Assembly (NCBI GenBank): GCA_026646885.1
Contig: JAPKHK010000009.1
Span: 119,002-183,001, forward strand
Length of the DNA stretch: 64,000 nt
Source of the DNA: Casimicrobiaceae bacterium
GTDB lineage: Bacteria; Pseudomonadota; Gammaproteobacteria; Burkholderiales; Casimicrobiaceae
Reading direction: 5' to 3'
A model generated the notes under the pieces. It was given only the letters and a program-made list of their open reading frames with translations. It was not told the DNA's origin and searched no databases. A program made the translations under genes and the position numbers. This document shows, piece after piece, positions 32,776-42,165 of this stretch (positions are counted from its first letter, which is position 1; each line of letters begins with the position of its first letter).

Positions 32776-33357
32776 ATGGCTCAAGAATCCGAAAACACGG
32801 GCCGTTCAGCCCGTACGGCTTTGCTGGCCAAGTTGCTGCCGGCCACCCGGGCGGCGGCGGCGGCCGCGCAGGGACTCGTTCGTGGTCTGGGTAGCCTGGC
32901 ACTGCTCTCCGGGCTAGCGGCGGTCTGGCTGGTCTATGCGCTCATCAAGAGCCTCGATCTCGCGTACCTCGCGGCGGGCGTGATCGGCATCCTTCTGCTG
33001 TTGCCCGCTCTTATGCTGGGCGTGCTCTGCTTCGCCCTGCGGGAACTCATCGCGGTGCCACCGCGCTTGCAGGTGGTGGTCGCCAAGCTAAAAGGCGGAG
33101 CACAGAGTTTCCAGACGGCCATGCACGACCCTGCCGCGGCGCTGCCCAAGAGCAAATGGGCCGCCCTCAAGGAATTCGCCCGAGTGGCGCTGGAACTACG
33201 CAGTTTTGGCGGCGAGGTGGCGGAGGTGTTCGTGGTGCTGCGCAGCGCGGCGCTGATCGCCAACCCGGCTTTTGCCCTCATCGCCCTGGTCTGCGCTTTC
33301 GAGGGTGTGCTCTTGATCGTCGTGGCGCTGGTGGTCGCCTTGACCATGGCCTTCTGA
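32776..33357 (+). CDS. Membrane protein of unknown function
   Basis: A 193-residue protein with an Ala/Arg-rich start, three hydrophobic segments (about residues 45-62, 65-92 and 165-192) and a polar amphipathic middle. No motif is recognised. ATG 32776 follows GTGGAGGATC. It is divergent from the lipoprotein/caspase pair with 182 bp between, so the three could share regulation. Its hydrophobic C-terminus ends the protein, as in tail-anchored or hairpin membrane proteins. Confidence 0.7.
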   Translation: MAQESENTGRSARTALLAKLLPATRAAAAAAQGLVRGLGSLALLSGLAAVWLVYALIKSLDLAYLAAGVIGILLLLPALMLGVLCFALRELIAVPPRLQVVVAKLKGGAQSFQTAMHDPAAALPKSKWAALKEFARVALELRSFGGEVAEVFVVLRSAALIANPAFALIALVCAFEGVLLIVVALVVALTMAF

Positions 33358-33469
33358 TCGCGTTACGTTTGCTTACCAATGACCTGGACCTTGGCAAAGA
33401 TTCGCAACACTCGCCTGCGACACTCGGAGGCATGGGAGGACCATGCGAAGAGATCCTCAGGAGATTGCC

Positions 33470-35374
33470 ATGATCATGCCAAGAAAGTCGCTGCTTCGTC
33501 CGACCCGCCAATTCATCGTTTCCACGCTGCTGCTGGGGGCATTTACTGCGGCGCACGCCACGCCGGTGGCTCTCACCGACGCCGTGCTCACCATTCAAGG
33601 CAGCCAGTCCTGGTTTAGTCTGCCCTCATCTTCCTGCACCAACTTTACCGCCACGCCTGCGATCGTTGGCGATTGGCTCTTGATACCGGGGCACGATCGC
33701 GGTCATGGCTGCACGCCGACCAGCAAATATGGCCACAGTCTGTTGGGCTACAAGATCTCCGAGAATCGGATGTACCAAATCCAGAGCAGCGTGGGTAGTG
33801 AAACCACGCCGCACTACCGGCCCGAAAACAATCGCATCTATTGGAACACCACCTGGGGCAGCACCGCCCGCATTCTCGATGGGACTACGCTTGAGGTGCT
33901 TGCCAGGGTCGACGCGGGCGCCTCATCGGATTCCGCCGGAGTTTACTGGGAGAACGCTTTCTACTTCGGCACCATCAACACCCCCGAAGCGAATTGCCAG
34001 GATCCTATCGATAAGTCCTGCGGCATGGTGGCGGCCGCGGACGACAACGGCAATGTCGTCAAACGCATCGACATCGACCAGGGGTTCCGCAGCTGGATTG
34101 GTGCGGGTCTTACCACCGACGGCAACGCGCTTTACGTGGGCGGGTCGCCGTCCCACTACGGCAGCACCGAGCCCGACAACCTCTATGGCTGCGCGGTGGT
34201 GAAATTCGACGAAAACCTCAACATCCTCAAGAGCTACGACATCGGCACCAAGGGTTGCCAGCGCTCGGGCGCCGGCAACGATGACGAAGACGCTGTCGCA
34301 GGCGAAACCGTGCTGGGTCCCGGCAGCGTCTGGGTGCAATATCACAGCGCCAACGACGCCGAGCTCTACACCCACCTCGTGCGACTCAACCGTGATCTCG
34401 AAGAGCAGTGCAAGATTCCCCTGTTGACCACCAAGACCAAGCCCGGCGCGTTCTATGGTGCCGCCACCGTGGACAAGGACGGCAACGCGTATTTTCCGAT
34501 CACCTTGCCCTTTCGTGAAGTCAATCTCGGACAGGCCGCCACCCTGATCAAGGTGACGCCGCAATGCCAGGCGAGCACGCTGGCCTCGGTGGTCAATGCG
34601 CGCGCCAATGCCTCGCCCACCTTGATCGACGACCAGTGGGTGCTCTTCGCCTACGACGGCAAACTGCGCCAGCTCACGCTCGACGGGGCGGTTGTGCGCG
34701 AATGGACGTTGGGTTCGACGGTCGAGGTCAATGCTTCGCCGTTGCTGCATCAAGGCAAGCTTTATGTCCTGCAGGCTGATGGCACGCTCAACATCATTGG
34801 CGACACCGGCTTCACGGGGTATGGCAGCGCCTATTGGCCGCGGTATCGCAAGGACAACCATGGCTCGGGCACGCTGCTCGACGCCGACGGCGTGGTGGAA
34901 TATTACAGTGCCTCGCTCGATCACTACTTTGTGAGCGGTTCCGCAGCGGAACAAGCCTACATCGATGCCGGCGGCGCAGGCGACTGGCAGCGCACCGGCT
35001 TGGGCTTCAAGAGCGGCGGAACGACGGCGGTCTGCCGCTTCTACGGGAACACGGCGATCGATCCAGTGACCGGCCAGCCTTTTGGCCCCAACTCGCACTT
35101 TTTCACTGCTGACGCCGCAGAATGCGCCTACCTCCTGAGCATCTTCGATCCGAATGCTCCAGGTTGGATGTTCGAAGGCAACGATTTTCTGACCACGCCG
35201 CCAGATGGCGGCAACTGCGGCAGCGGCACGACGCCGGTTTATCGCGCCTACAACAATGGCGCAAGCCGCGGCATCACCAGCAACCACCGCTTGACCAGCA
35301 GTGCTGGCGCCTATCAGGACATGCAGGCGCGGGGCTGGAGTGCGGAGGGTGTTGTGATGTGCGCACCGCAGTAG
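33470..35374 (+). CDS. Secreted beta-propeller protein with C-terminal DUF5648-type domain
   Basis: A 634-residue protein. After a signal peptide (ending AAHA, residues about 1-32) come about 450 residues of PQQ/WD-like repeats (for example GTTLEVLARVDAGAS, DDQWVLFAYDGKLRQLTL), then a DUF5648-type domain from about residue 485 to the end (VEYYSASLDHYFVSG, VCRFYGN, GPNSHFFTA, VYRAYN, SNHRLTSS, GWSAEGVVMC). Substrate or ligand is unknown; surface attachment or binding is plausible. ATG 33470 has CAGGAG at good spacing; ATG 33443, with GGGAGGA too close, is an alternative. A hairpin follows the stop. Confidence 0.85.
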   Translation: MIMPRKSLLRPTRQFIVSTLLLGAFTAAHATPVALTDAVLTIQGSQSWFSLPSSSCTNFTATPAIVGDWLLIPGHDRGHGCTPTSKYGHSLLGYKISENRMYQIQSSVGSETTPHYRPENNRIYWNTTWGSTARILDGTTLEVLARVDAGASSDSAGVYWENAFYFGTINTPEANCQDPIDKSCGMVAAADDNGNVVKRIDIDQGFRSWIGAGLTTDGNALYVGGSPSHYGSTEPDNLYGCAVVKFDENLNILKSYDIGTKGCQRSGAGNDDEDAVAGETVLGPGSVWVQYHSANDAELYTHLVRLNRDLEEQCKIPLLTTKTKPGAFYGAATVDKDGNAYFPITLPFREVNLGQAATLIKVTPQCQASTLASVVNARANASPTLIDDQWVLFAYDGKLRQLTLDGAVVREWTLGSTVEVNASPLLHQGKLYVLQADGTLNIIGDTGFTGYGSAYWPRYRKDNHGSGTLLDADGVVEYYSASLDHYFVSGSAAEQAYIDAGGAGDWQRTGLGFKSGGTTAVCRFYGNTAIDPVTGQPFGPNSHFFTADAAECAYLLSIFDPNAPGWMFEGNDFLTTPPDGGNCGSGTTPVYRAYNNGASRGITSNHRLTSSAGAYQDMQARGWSAEGVVMCAPQ

Positions 35375-35390
35375 TAATCGACCACTTGGC

Positions 35391-35414
35391 GCGGGCGGAT
35401 GCAAAGCCGCCCGC
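35391..35414 (+). terminator. Possible terminator hairpin (no U-tract)
   Basis: A perfect 8-bp stem, GCGGGCGG (35391-35398) with CCGCCCGC (35407-35414) and an 8-base loop, 16 bp after the stop of the propeller gene. No U-run follows, so it may act as an RNA-stabilising or Rho-assisted end rather than an intrinsic terminator. Confidence 0.4.
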
Positions 35415-35454
35415 CTTGCGCCATACTTGCCGCTGATTTGTTTTGGAGCGGATT

Positions 35455-37353
35455 TTGGTCTGGTACCTGCGCCCTGGCGCCCTATTGTTGTTGATCGTCT
35501 GTGTCCCCGCTGCTTTGGCAGAACCCATGGCCGAAGACTGGCGCCAGGTGGAGCAAGCGCTTTCCAACGCCCCGCGTGAAGTGCTGGCGGGCGCGGAGAT
35601 CGCCTTGCACGAGGCAGAAAGTTCAGGTGACCCGGCAGCGCGCTTGCGCGCCTTGCGGCTGCGGGCAATGGCCGAAGGCAAGCTCGAGCACTATCCGGCG
35701 CTCATTGCGACGCTGAAGCTTGCCAAGCCATTGGCCGAGCGGTTGGCCGACCGCTCGGCGCAGTGCGATCTATTGATTCTCGAAGGGGACGCCCAGGGGG
35801 CGGCAGGGCATTACGCACCGGCGGAAAAAATCTATGATGAGGCGCTACGACTTGCCCTCGCCCATGGCCTGGCTGACGCGCGAGCGCGCGCCTTGATGGG
35901 CAAAGGCGCGGCGCGTTCCTACGGGGGCTTTGCTTCCGATGCAATCGAGCATTTTGCCGAGGCATATGCCTACTTTGAGCAGCAGAAGGACGCCATCGGG
36001 ATGGCCTCGGCCTTGGGGGCGATCGGAGACCAGTATCTCGACAGCTCCGGACCGCTCAACGACTATGCACGCGCAATCGAGTACGGCGAGCGCGCCCTGG
36101 CGCTGCTTGATCCCAAGCAGCATCGCTACGATGTTGCCGCGCTCTACCACGATCAGGGTCTCAAGCATTTTCAAGTCAAGGACTTTGCCCAGGCAAGGCG
36201 CTACTTCCTGCAGGGCATGGCAATCACGCGCGAGTTGCAGGACGACGTCGGGGTCGCTTTCTTCAATTACCGCCTTGCCCGCTTGGCGACCAAGGAAGGG
36301 TCCCATGCGCAAGCTCTGACCTACCTCGATCTCGCTGCGCCGGTATTCGCCGCGAACCAGAATGCCATCATGCACTTCGTCGCCGTGCTTGCGCGAGCGG
36401 AGGTTTTGTCCTATTTGGAACACAGGCGAGAGGCCCTCGCCTCACTGAATGAGGCGCGTGCCCTGGCGAGAAAGCTCGCTTCGCCGGAGCGCGACGTGGA
36501 ACTGCACGAAACCGCGGCGGAGATTTTCGAGCGCCTGCGCGACTGGGATAAGGCCTACCGCGAGATTCTGGCGCTGCGCGAGGCCGAAAAGCGCAAGGCG
36601 CAAGCTTCGGACAGAGCCCGTGCCGAAGAGTTGAAGACGCGCTTTGACGTGCGCGTCAAAGAAGCCGAGAACGCTTTGCTTCGTTCCCAGGGTGAACTGG
36701 CCGAAGCCCGGCTCAAGGAGGCGGATGCACGGCGTCTCACGCTGCTCCTGGCACTGGCGCTGAGCTTCGTCGTTTTCGGGCTACTGGGTTTTCTCATCTG
36801 GCGCCAATCCCGGCACAAAATGCGTTTCGCGGCGCTCGCCTTGCGTGATGAGTTGACCGAGGGGCCAAACCGCCGCGCCATTCTCGAATTCGCACGTCTC
36901 GAATTCGAGGCCCATCGATTGTTTGGCCGCGATCCATGCCTGGCCCTCATCGACCTGGATCATTTCAAGGCGGTCAATGATAACTATGGGCACGAAGTCG
37001 GCGACGAGGTGCTGAAGGCATTTTACCTCGCCGCGCTAGAGGGCCTGCGCAGCAACGATCGGCTCGGTCGTTACGGAGGCGAGGAATTCATGCTGATCAT
37101 GCCGGGGTCCGACGCCACCATTCTGCCCCTGGTCTTCGAGCGCTTGCGCATGAATGTCGCCCGCATCGAGGTGCCCGGCCTGCCGCAGGGATACCGGCTC
37201 ACTTTCAGCATGGGTGCAGCCGAACCCCTAGGTGAGCGCGATACCCTCGAAGCGCTGATTCGCCGCGCCGATCAGGCGCTCTACCAGGCCAAGAGAGAAG
37301 GCCGCGACACCTATCGTGTGGCTACCGACGCGGCCGACTGGGTGCGCGACTAG
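35455..37353 (+). CDS. TPR sensor diguanylate cyclase
   Basis: A 632-residue protein: signal peptide or anchor (residues about 1-22), a periplasmic helical TPR-like region (about 25-400), a coiled coil, a membrane helix (LTLLLALALSFVVFGLLGFLIW) and a C-terminal GGDEF domain with an intact YGGEEF active site. The inhibitory I-site RSND lies five residues before GGEEF. It should make cyclic di-GMP in response to a periplasmic cue. The start is TTG 35455 with GGAG five bases before; TTG 35443 is the longer option. Its TAG stop overlaps the stop of the convergent cyclase gene in a shared CTAG. Confidence 0.88.
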   Translation: MVWYLRPGALLLLIVCVPAALAEPMAEDWRQVEQALSNAPREVLAGAEIALHEAESSGDPAARLRALRLRAMAEGKLEHYPALIATLKLAKPLAERLADRSAQCDLLILEGDAQGAAGHYAPAEKIYDEALRLALAHGLADARARALMGKGAARSYGGFASDAIEHFAEAYAYFEQQKDAIGMASALGAIGDQYLDSSGPLNDYARAIEYGERALALLDPKQHRYDVAALYHDQGLKHFQVKDFAQARRYFLQGMAITRELQDDVGVAFFNYRLARLATKEGSHAQALTYLDLAAPVFAANQNAIMHFVAVLARAEVLSYLEHRREALASLNEARALARKLASPERDVELHETAAEIFERLRDWDKAYREILALREAEKRKAQASDRARAEELKTRFDVRVKEAENALLRSQGELAEARLKEADARRLTLLLALALSFVVFGLLGFLIWRQSRHKMRFAALALRDELTEGPNRRAILEFARLEFEAHRLFGRDPCLALIDLDHFKAVNDNYGHEVGDEVLKAFYLAALEGLRSNDRLGRYGGEEFMLIMPGSDATILPLVFERLRMNVARIEVPGLPQGYRLTFSMGAAEPLGERDTLEALIRRADQALYQAKREGRDTYRVATDAADWVRD

Positions 37354-38687
37354 CGAGTTGGAACAGGCCCAGGCTCGACGCCGTTCGACTCAGCCGGGTT
37401 GAGCGGTGGCGCCGCCAGCACTCGGTCGCGACCGAGCGTTTTGGCCTCGTACAGGAGTCCATCGGCGATGCGCAACAAGGTCTCGCCTTCATTGGCATGC
37501 TGGTGGTCCACCACGCCGGCGCTTATGGTGAAGGCAGGAACGCCGGCCCGCGCCACGGCGCGCGGCAGTTCCGCGCGAATCCGTTCTACCAGATCCACCC
37601 CGCGGGCGACGTCCAGATCGGTCAAGAGCATCACAAACTCCTCACCTCCAAAGCGGCAGACGAGATCCTCGCGGCGCACCGCCTGCTTAAGCGTCGCTGC
37701 CAAGACTTTGAGCGCGGCATCGCCGACCTCATGGCCGTGATTGTCGTTGACCTTCTTGAAGTGATCGATATCCGCGATCGCCAGTGCAAACGGCGTCTGC
37801 CGATCGAGCAGCAGGGCGAGGCGCGCATCGAGGGCCCGGCGATTGTACAGACCGGTGAGCGGATCGGTAGTCGCCTTGAGTTCCGAAGCCGCCACAGAGC
37901 GGATCACCGCCAGCCGCGTGCCAATCTGATGCGCATTGAAGGTCAGCGACTGCAGTTGGCGATAGAGCGCCGCGTCGCCCGTCGTCCCCAGTGCTCGCAT
38001 CATACCCGAGCCTCGCCCCCCCACGAACACCGGCGTGCAGGCAGCCGCGCAGCTGGCGTCAATTTGCCCGCCCAAACCGGGACAGGCACTCAGAGCCATG
38101 CTGTCCTCGTAGACCAAACCCTGCCCGCGGCGCACCGTCGGGCATTCGCGCGGCCGACGGATCGTGCAACGCGCCGCAGGGCTCATATCCCCTACAGTGA
38201 TGCTCTGATTGATTTCTCCGTCCGGGTCGGTAGCCAGCAGAAGCTGCGCGCCACTGTCGTTCGCCATGACCTTGAGTGCTTGCTCGGCAATACGCAGCAC
38301 GGCGGCTTCATCTTCGGCGATTTCCAGGGCGTGCTGCAGGCGAGCGTCATTCTCGTGGGCGCGCAACCGTTCTTCGGCGTGGCGGGTCTTACCCACCTGC
38401 TCGGCGAGGTGCCGTTCGAAAGTGCCGGCGAGTGGGAGCAGCACCAAGTACCAGGCCGCTGGGGCGGCCAGGAGCAAGAACAGGGCAAGGCCGAGCAGCA
38501 CCCGAGCGGGGGAATCCAAACCTCGCAGCGCGAACTCCGACAGCAGCAGGGCAGCGCCGCATGCAAGCGCCAGAAGCAGCAGCAACAGCAACAGGCGCTG
38601 TTGCGCGGCAGCCCCGGACACAGCCTGTGGCGCGGATTGGATCCCGGCTGCGCTGTTTCCGATCTCGCTCGAGCTACTGGTCTTCAT
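37350..38687 (-). CDS. Membrane diguanylate cyclase with GAF-like sensor region
   Basis: A 445-residue protein with two N-terminal membrane helices (about residues 30-50 and 62-86), a coiled coil, a Cys-rich GAF-like region (about 110-255, with AARCTIRR, CPTVRRG and ACPGL) and a GGDEF domain (DPLTGLYNRRAL, DIDHFKKVNDNHGHEVGD). The active site FGGEEF and the I-site RRED are intact. The cysteines of the middle region could serve redox or metal sensing. GGAGGAG precedes ATG 38687. It ends convergently with the TPR cyclase and follows the response-regulator cyclase by 72 bp on the same strand. Confidence 0.88.
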   Translation of the reverse strand: MKTSSSSEIGNSAAGIQSAPQAVSGAAAQQRLLLLLLLLALACGAALLLSEFALRGLDSPARVLLGLALFLLLAAPAAWYLVLLPLAGTFERHLAEQVGKTRHAEERLRAHENDARLQHALEIAEDEAAVLRIAEQALKVMANDSGAQLLLATDPDGEINQSITVGDMSPAARCTIRRPRECPTVRRGQGLVYEDSMALSACPGLGGQIDASCAAACTPVFVGGRGSGMMRALGTTGDAALYRQLQSLTFNAHQIGTRLAVIRSVAASELKATTDPLTGLYNRRALDARLALLLDRQTPFALAIADIDHFKKVNDNHGHEVGDAALKVLAATLKQAVRREDLVCRFGGEEFVMLLTDLDVARGVDLVERIRAELPRAVARAGVPAFTISAGVVDHQHANEGETLLRIADGLLYEAKTLGRDRVLAAPPLNPAESNGVEPGPVPTR

Positions 38688-38759
38688 CCGTTCTCCTCCG
38701 CGTGATCGCAGGCAATTGATGAAAATCGTCCCCCGGCATTGTAAACAAACAGGCCGAGC

Positions 38760-39773
38760 TCAGGGGCCTTGGCATGATTCCCCGGTGGCTTGAACTTGCG
38801 GTGCGGTCATGCGCTCGATGCCCAGCGGCAGGGGTGCGCCCGCGATGATCATTCGATCGCGTCCCAACTGCTTGGCCTGATAGAGCGCTTGGTCGGCGCG
38901 AAATAGCAAGTTCTCCGCAGTTGTTTCGTGGGGCGGCAGGTACTCCGCGATGCCGATGCTGATCGTGACGTGAGGCGCGGTAGTGGAGCGTTCGTGCGCA
39001 ATGCGCAGATCGCGGACCGCGCAACGCAGACTCTCGCCGATGATCGCGGCACCGTCCACGGGCGTTGCGGGCAGTACTAGAGCGAATTCCTCTCCGCCAT
39101 ACCGCGCCGCGAGGTCCGTTGTACGCCGGCAACTTTCTTTGAGCGCTCGGGCCACGCGCTGCAAGCACTCGTCACCCGCAAGGTGCCCGTAGGTGTCGTT
39201 GAAGGCCTTGAAGTGATCGACGTCGCACATCAGCAATGCCAGGGGGTGCTGCGAGCGCCGTGCCCGGGCCAGTTCCGCAGACAGGGAGTAGTCGAAAAAG
39301 CGCCGGTTGGCGAGACCGGTCAGCGCGTCTTGGCGCGAGAGGCGTTCAAGCTCGCTGTTTGCCGAAGCGAGTTGGCGGGTCAGCGCCAGCAGGCGCTGGC
39401 GCATTTGCTCGATGCGAGACATCGCCTGAATCTTCGCCGAAAGCACGACATAGCTCACCGGCTTGACCAGGTAATCGTCGCCGCCGGCGGCGATCGCACG
39501 CTCCAGGTCTTGGTCGTCTTCGCTGCCGGAGAGAAATATGATGGGCACCCAATCGTCGCTGAAGGCAGCGCGCAAACGTTTAGCGGTCTCATACCCGTCG
39601 AGCACGGGCATGCTCACGTCCATGAGCACCAGCCCGGGGCGCTGGGCCATGAAGGCCTCGATGCCTTGCTCGCCATTCTCTGCTAAAACGACCGCGTGGC
39701 CCATTTGTTGCAGCATCTTGGCGATACCCATGCGCAACGTTCGGGAATCATCCACCACCAATACGTTAAGCAT
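38760..39773 (-). CDS. Response regulator diguanylate cyclase (PleD-like)
   Basis: A 337-residue protein with one receiver domain (DD pair at residues 8-9, phospho-acceptor Asp in LVLMDVSMPVLDG, Lys in YLVKPVSY), a coiled-coil linker and a GGDEF domain with YGGEEF and the I-site RTTD. Phosphorylation should promote dimerisation and cyclic di-GMP synthesis. ATG 39773 starts the receiver and follows GGGAG; longer frames are spurious. The partner kinase is not adjacent. Confidence 0.92.
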   Translation of the reverse strand: MLNVLVVDDSRTLRMGIAKMLQQMGHAVVLAENGEQGIEAFMAQRPGLVLMDVSMPVLDGYETAKRLRAAFSDDWVPIIFLSGSEDDQDLERAIAAGGDDYLVKPVSYVVLSAKIQAMSRIEQMRQRLLALTRQLASANSELERLSRQDALTGLANRRFFDYSLSAELARARRSQHPLALLMCDVDHFKAFNDTYGHLAGDECLQRVARALKESCRRTTDLAARYGGEEFALVLPATPVDGAAIIGESLRCAVRDLRIAHERSTTAPHVTISIGIAEYLPPHETTAENLLFRADQALYQAKQLGRDRMIIAGAPLPLGIERMTAPQVQATGESCQGP

Positions 39774-39909
39774 TGTGCTCCCTTCAAGCTCCGGCCGGCG
39801 TAAGGCCGGCGGACAAGCCGACCAGGGCATGAGGCACCGTTCACCGGGCCCACACCGGCATGTCCGAATTACGGCGCGGCCGAGCGGGACTTTAGCGCGA
39901 GAGCGAAGT

Positions 39910-42099
39910 TCAGGATTTGGGGCCGAACCGGCGGCGCAGCAGGTAGTACTCGTTGTAGGGGTGGTCGTCGGTGATGGTGATACTTCGGTCCTGAGGGAGC
40001 AGCTCGCGCAGCGGAACCTCGCGCGCGAGCATGGTGGCCCAGTCGCTTCGCGCGTCTTTTTTTGCCCACTCCTCGAGGTCTCGCCGAGCTTTGGCTGGGA
40101 GTTTGGCGAAAAGCGCCTCTGCGGTGAGATCGGGCAGCGGCGACATCGAGGCGAGGTAGTGAACCCCCCACCCCTCGATGGACCCGAATACACGAACATA
40201 GGGAAATTCTTCGGCCAAGGATCGAGCGATGGCCTGTTCGATGCGTTTTTCGCCCCCGGGGAACCAAGATTGAAAGATACCCCCGGGCGTGAGATGACGC
40301 TTTACGGCTTGATGGAATTCGCGAGAATAGAGCAGGCTGGAGCCGGCCGCTTCCACTGGCGGCGGGGGGTCGATCACGATCACGTCGAACTGCTCGGTGC
40401 TGCGGTTGAGGAAGCGCCGGCCATCGTCGATCACCACCCGCCCGAGCGGGCTCGCCAGAAGTTGCCGGGCATCGTCGTGATAGAAGGGGAAAGCCTCTCG
40501 CACGCTGGGCACGAGCTCCACTGCGGTGGTGGGGATATCCCAGGAGAGGAGGGAGCGATAGGTGGTGCCCATGCCAAAGCAGATCACTAACCCTGATTGA
40601 GGCGGATGAGGCAAAAAAGCGAGCGGTAGGTGGGCGATGTGCTTGGTAACGGGCGTGAGCTCCGTGATACCGATGCCGTTGACCAGCAGGCGGCGTTGCA
40701 TGCCTTCACCGAGCGATACCACCGTCGCAGTGTGATCGCGCCGGATTTCACAGTTCTTGGCGCCGATGCTACATGGGTCTTCATGACTCACGCTCACCAA
40801 GACGCCGAACGTGGCGAGCGCCAAGGAGCCCGGCACCGCGGCCGCACGAAGTTTGCCCTCAAGGTCGCGGCGGTACATCCAGGCAAACGCGATTAGCGGT
40901 AGCGCCAGGAGCACCAGGGAATACTTCGCGCCCAGCGCCGGAAGCAAGAGATAGGAAGCAGCTAGGGGCCCGAGGATGCAGCCGAGGGTGTTGAGCGCAT
41001 ACGCGCGCCCGGCGATGCGCGGGTTGCCGCCGCTCATGAGGTCGATGAGCCTCGGCGTGAGGTAGCCCAGCACGGCGCAAAGGGGAAAGAGCGAAATGGT
41101 CATGGCGATGAAGCCGCGGCGACCGCCATAGAACACCCGCGGGTCGTTGATGATCACGGGCAGCAAGGAGACGAGAGCCAGCACACCCACCAAAAACGCA
41201 ATGCTCCTGACTTGCCCTCGCGCCAAGTCGCGCCGGTAGCGCTGTGAGCCGACCCAGGTGGCGACCAGGTAGATTACCAGCAAGGCAGCGAAGGAATAGA
41301 CTTGCGCGCCGACGATCGGAGTGAAGCTCCTCGCCCAGATGACCTCCATGGCGATCGACACGAAGCCGGTCGTGAACAGGATGGTCCTGCCCCAGGGTGG
41401 GGCGGTTCCCAAGCGGGTCGACGTCGCATCGATTGCAGAGTCGATGCGAAAGCTGCCGGGTGCGGCCTTTGCCAGCCACCAGCTGGTTAACGCAATACCC
41501 AAGTTCGCGCATCCGGCAATCAGCAGCGTGCGGCGGAACCCAAGCAATTCGACAAAGACCGTCGCAGTGAGCAGAGCGCCCAGTGTCGCCCCCAGCACGT
41601 TGGCGAAGTAAAGAAGGCTGAAGCCCTCTCCTTGGCTGGCATCTCGTTCCTTGACATAGCCCATCATCAGCGGAAAAGTGGCCCCCATGAAGACGCACCA
41701 GGGAAAGATGGACACGGCGATGGCCAAGGCGGAACCACCCAGATAGGCGCCGGAATCAGCCGCGCCGAAGCTCAAGAGCCGCGCCTCGAAGAACTGGAAC
41801 AAGATTGGCACTGTCAGAGCGCCGATAGCGATACCAAATTCGGCGATCGCATAGAGCTGGATGGCCGATAATCCAGTGCGGCGTGTGGTTGCTGCCACCA
41901 CCCGGCCTCCCGCCCAGGAACCCAGCGCGAGGCCGAGCATGAATACCGAAATGACAACCGAGAGGACATGGGTAACGATGCCAAACGAGGCAAAGGCGAG
42001 CCTAACCCAAACGACCTGGTAGAGCAGGCCGCAAAAACCGGACACGAAGAACAAGGTGAAGAGCAGGCGATTGAGCCAAGGCGCGGATTGGGGCGGCAT
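39910..42099 (-). CDS. Membrane-embedded spermidine synthase-like protein
   Basis: A 729-residue fusion: about 12 predicted membrane helices (residues 1-420) followed by a cytoplasmic spermidine synthase-like Rossmann domain (about 450-690), with FGMGTTYRSLLSWD (SAM/decarboxy-SAM loop), TAVELVPSV, DDGRRFL and VIDPPPP. The SpeE gate-keeping Asp pair is not obvious, so aminopropyl transfer is uncertain and a methyltransferase-like role is possible. Proteins of this build occur in many proteobacteria with no agreed function. It lies between an HDOD gene and two cyclase genes on the same strand. Confidence 0.8.
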   Translation of the reverse strand: MPPQSAPWLNRLLFTLFFVSGFCGLLYQVVWVRLAFASFGIVTHVLSVVISVFMLGLALGSWAGGRVVAATTRRTGLSAIQLYAIAEFGIAIGALTVPILFQFFEARLLSFGAADSGAYLGGSALAIAVSIFPWCVFMGATFPLMMGYVKERDASQGEGFSLLYFANVLGATLGALLTATVFVELLGFRRTLLIAGCANLGIALTSWWLAKAAPGSFRIDSAIDATSTRLGTAPPWGRTILFTTGFVSIAMEVIWARSFTPIVGAQVYSFAALLVIYLVATWVGSQRYRRDLARGQVRSIAFLVGVLALVSLLPVIINDPRVFYGGRRGFIAMTISLFPLCAVLGYLTPRLIDLMSGGNPRIAGRAYALNTLGCILGPLAASYLLLPALGAKYSLVLLALPLIAFAWMYRRDLEGKLRAAAVPGSLALATFGVLVSVSHEDPCSIGAKNCEIRRDHTATVVSLGEGMQRRLLVNGIGITELTPVTKHIAHLPLAFLPHPPQSGLVICFGMGTTYRSLLSWDIPTTAVELVPSVREAFPFYHDDARQLLASPLGRVVIDDGRRFLNRSTEQFDVIVIDPPPPVEAAGSSLLYSREFHQAVKRHLTPGGIFQSWFPGGEKRIEQAIARSLAEEFPYVRVFGSIEGWGVHYLASMSPLPDLTAEALFAKLPAKARRDLEEWAKKDARSDWATMLAREVPLRELLPQDRSITITDDHPYNEYYLLRRRFGPKS

Positions 42100-42111
42100 G
42101 ATAGTGTGGGC

Positions 42112-42144
42112 AAAAAAAAGCCGCGGAGGCAGCAGCCCCGCGGC
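42112..42144 (-). terminator. Rho-independent terminator after the HDOD gene
   Basis: On the minus strand GCCGCGG (42144-42138) pairs with CCGCGGC (42126-42120), with an 11-base loop, followed by eight T. It starts 22 bp after the HDOD gene stop and 13 bp before the spermidine synthase-like ATG, so the two genes have separate transcripts. Confidence 0.88.
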
Positions 42145-42165
42145 AGAGTGTTTGGGCTAGGCGAA

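Noticed and set aside
33923..35668. 581-codon minus-strand frame opposite the propeller gene
   Set aside because: It crosses into the cyclase gene, and the product lacks any domain; the plus-strand gene has a signal peptide and two recognisable domains.
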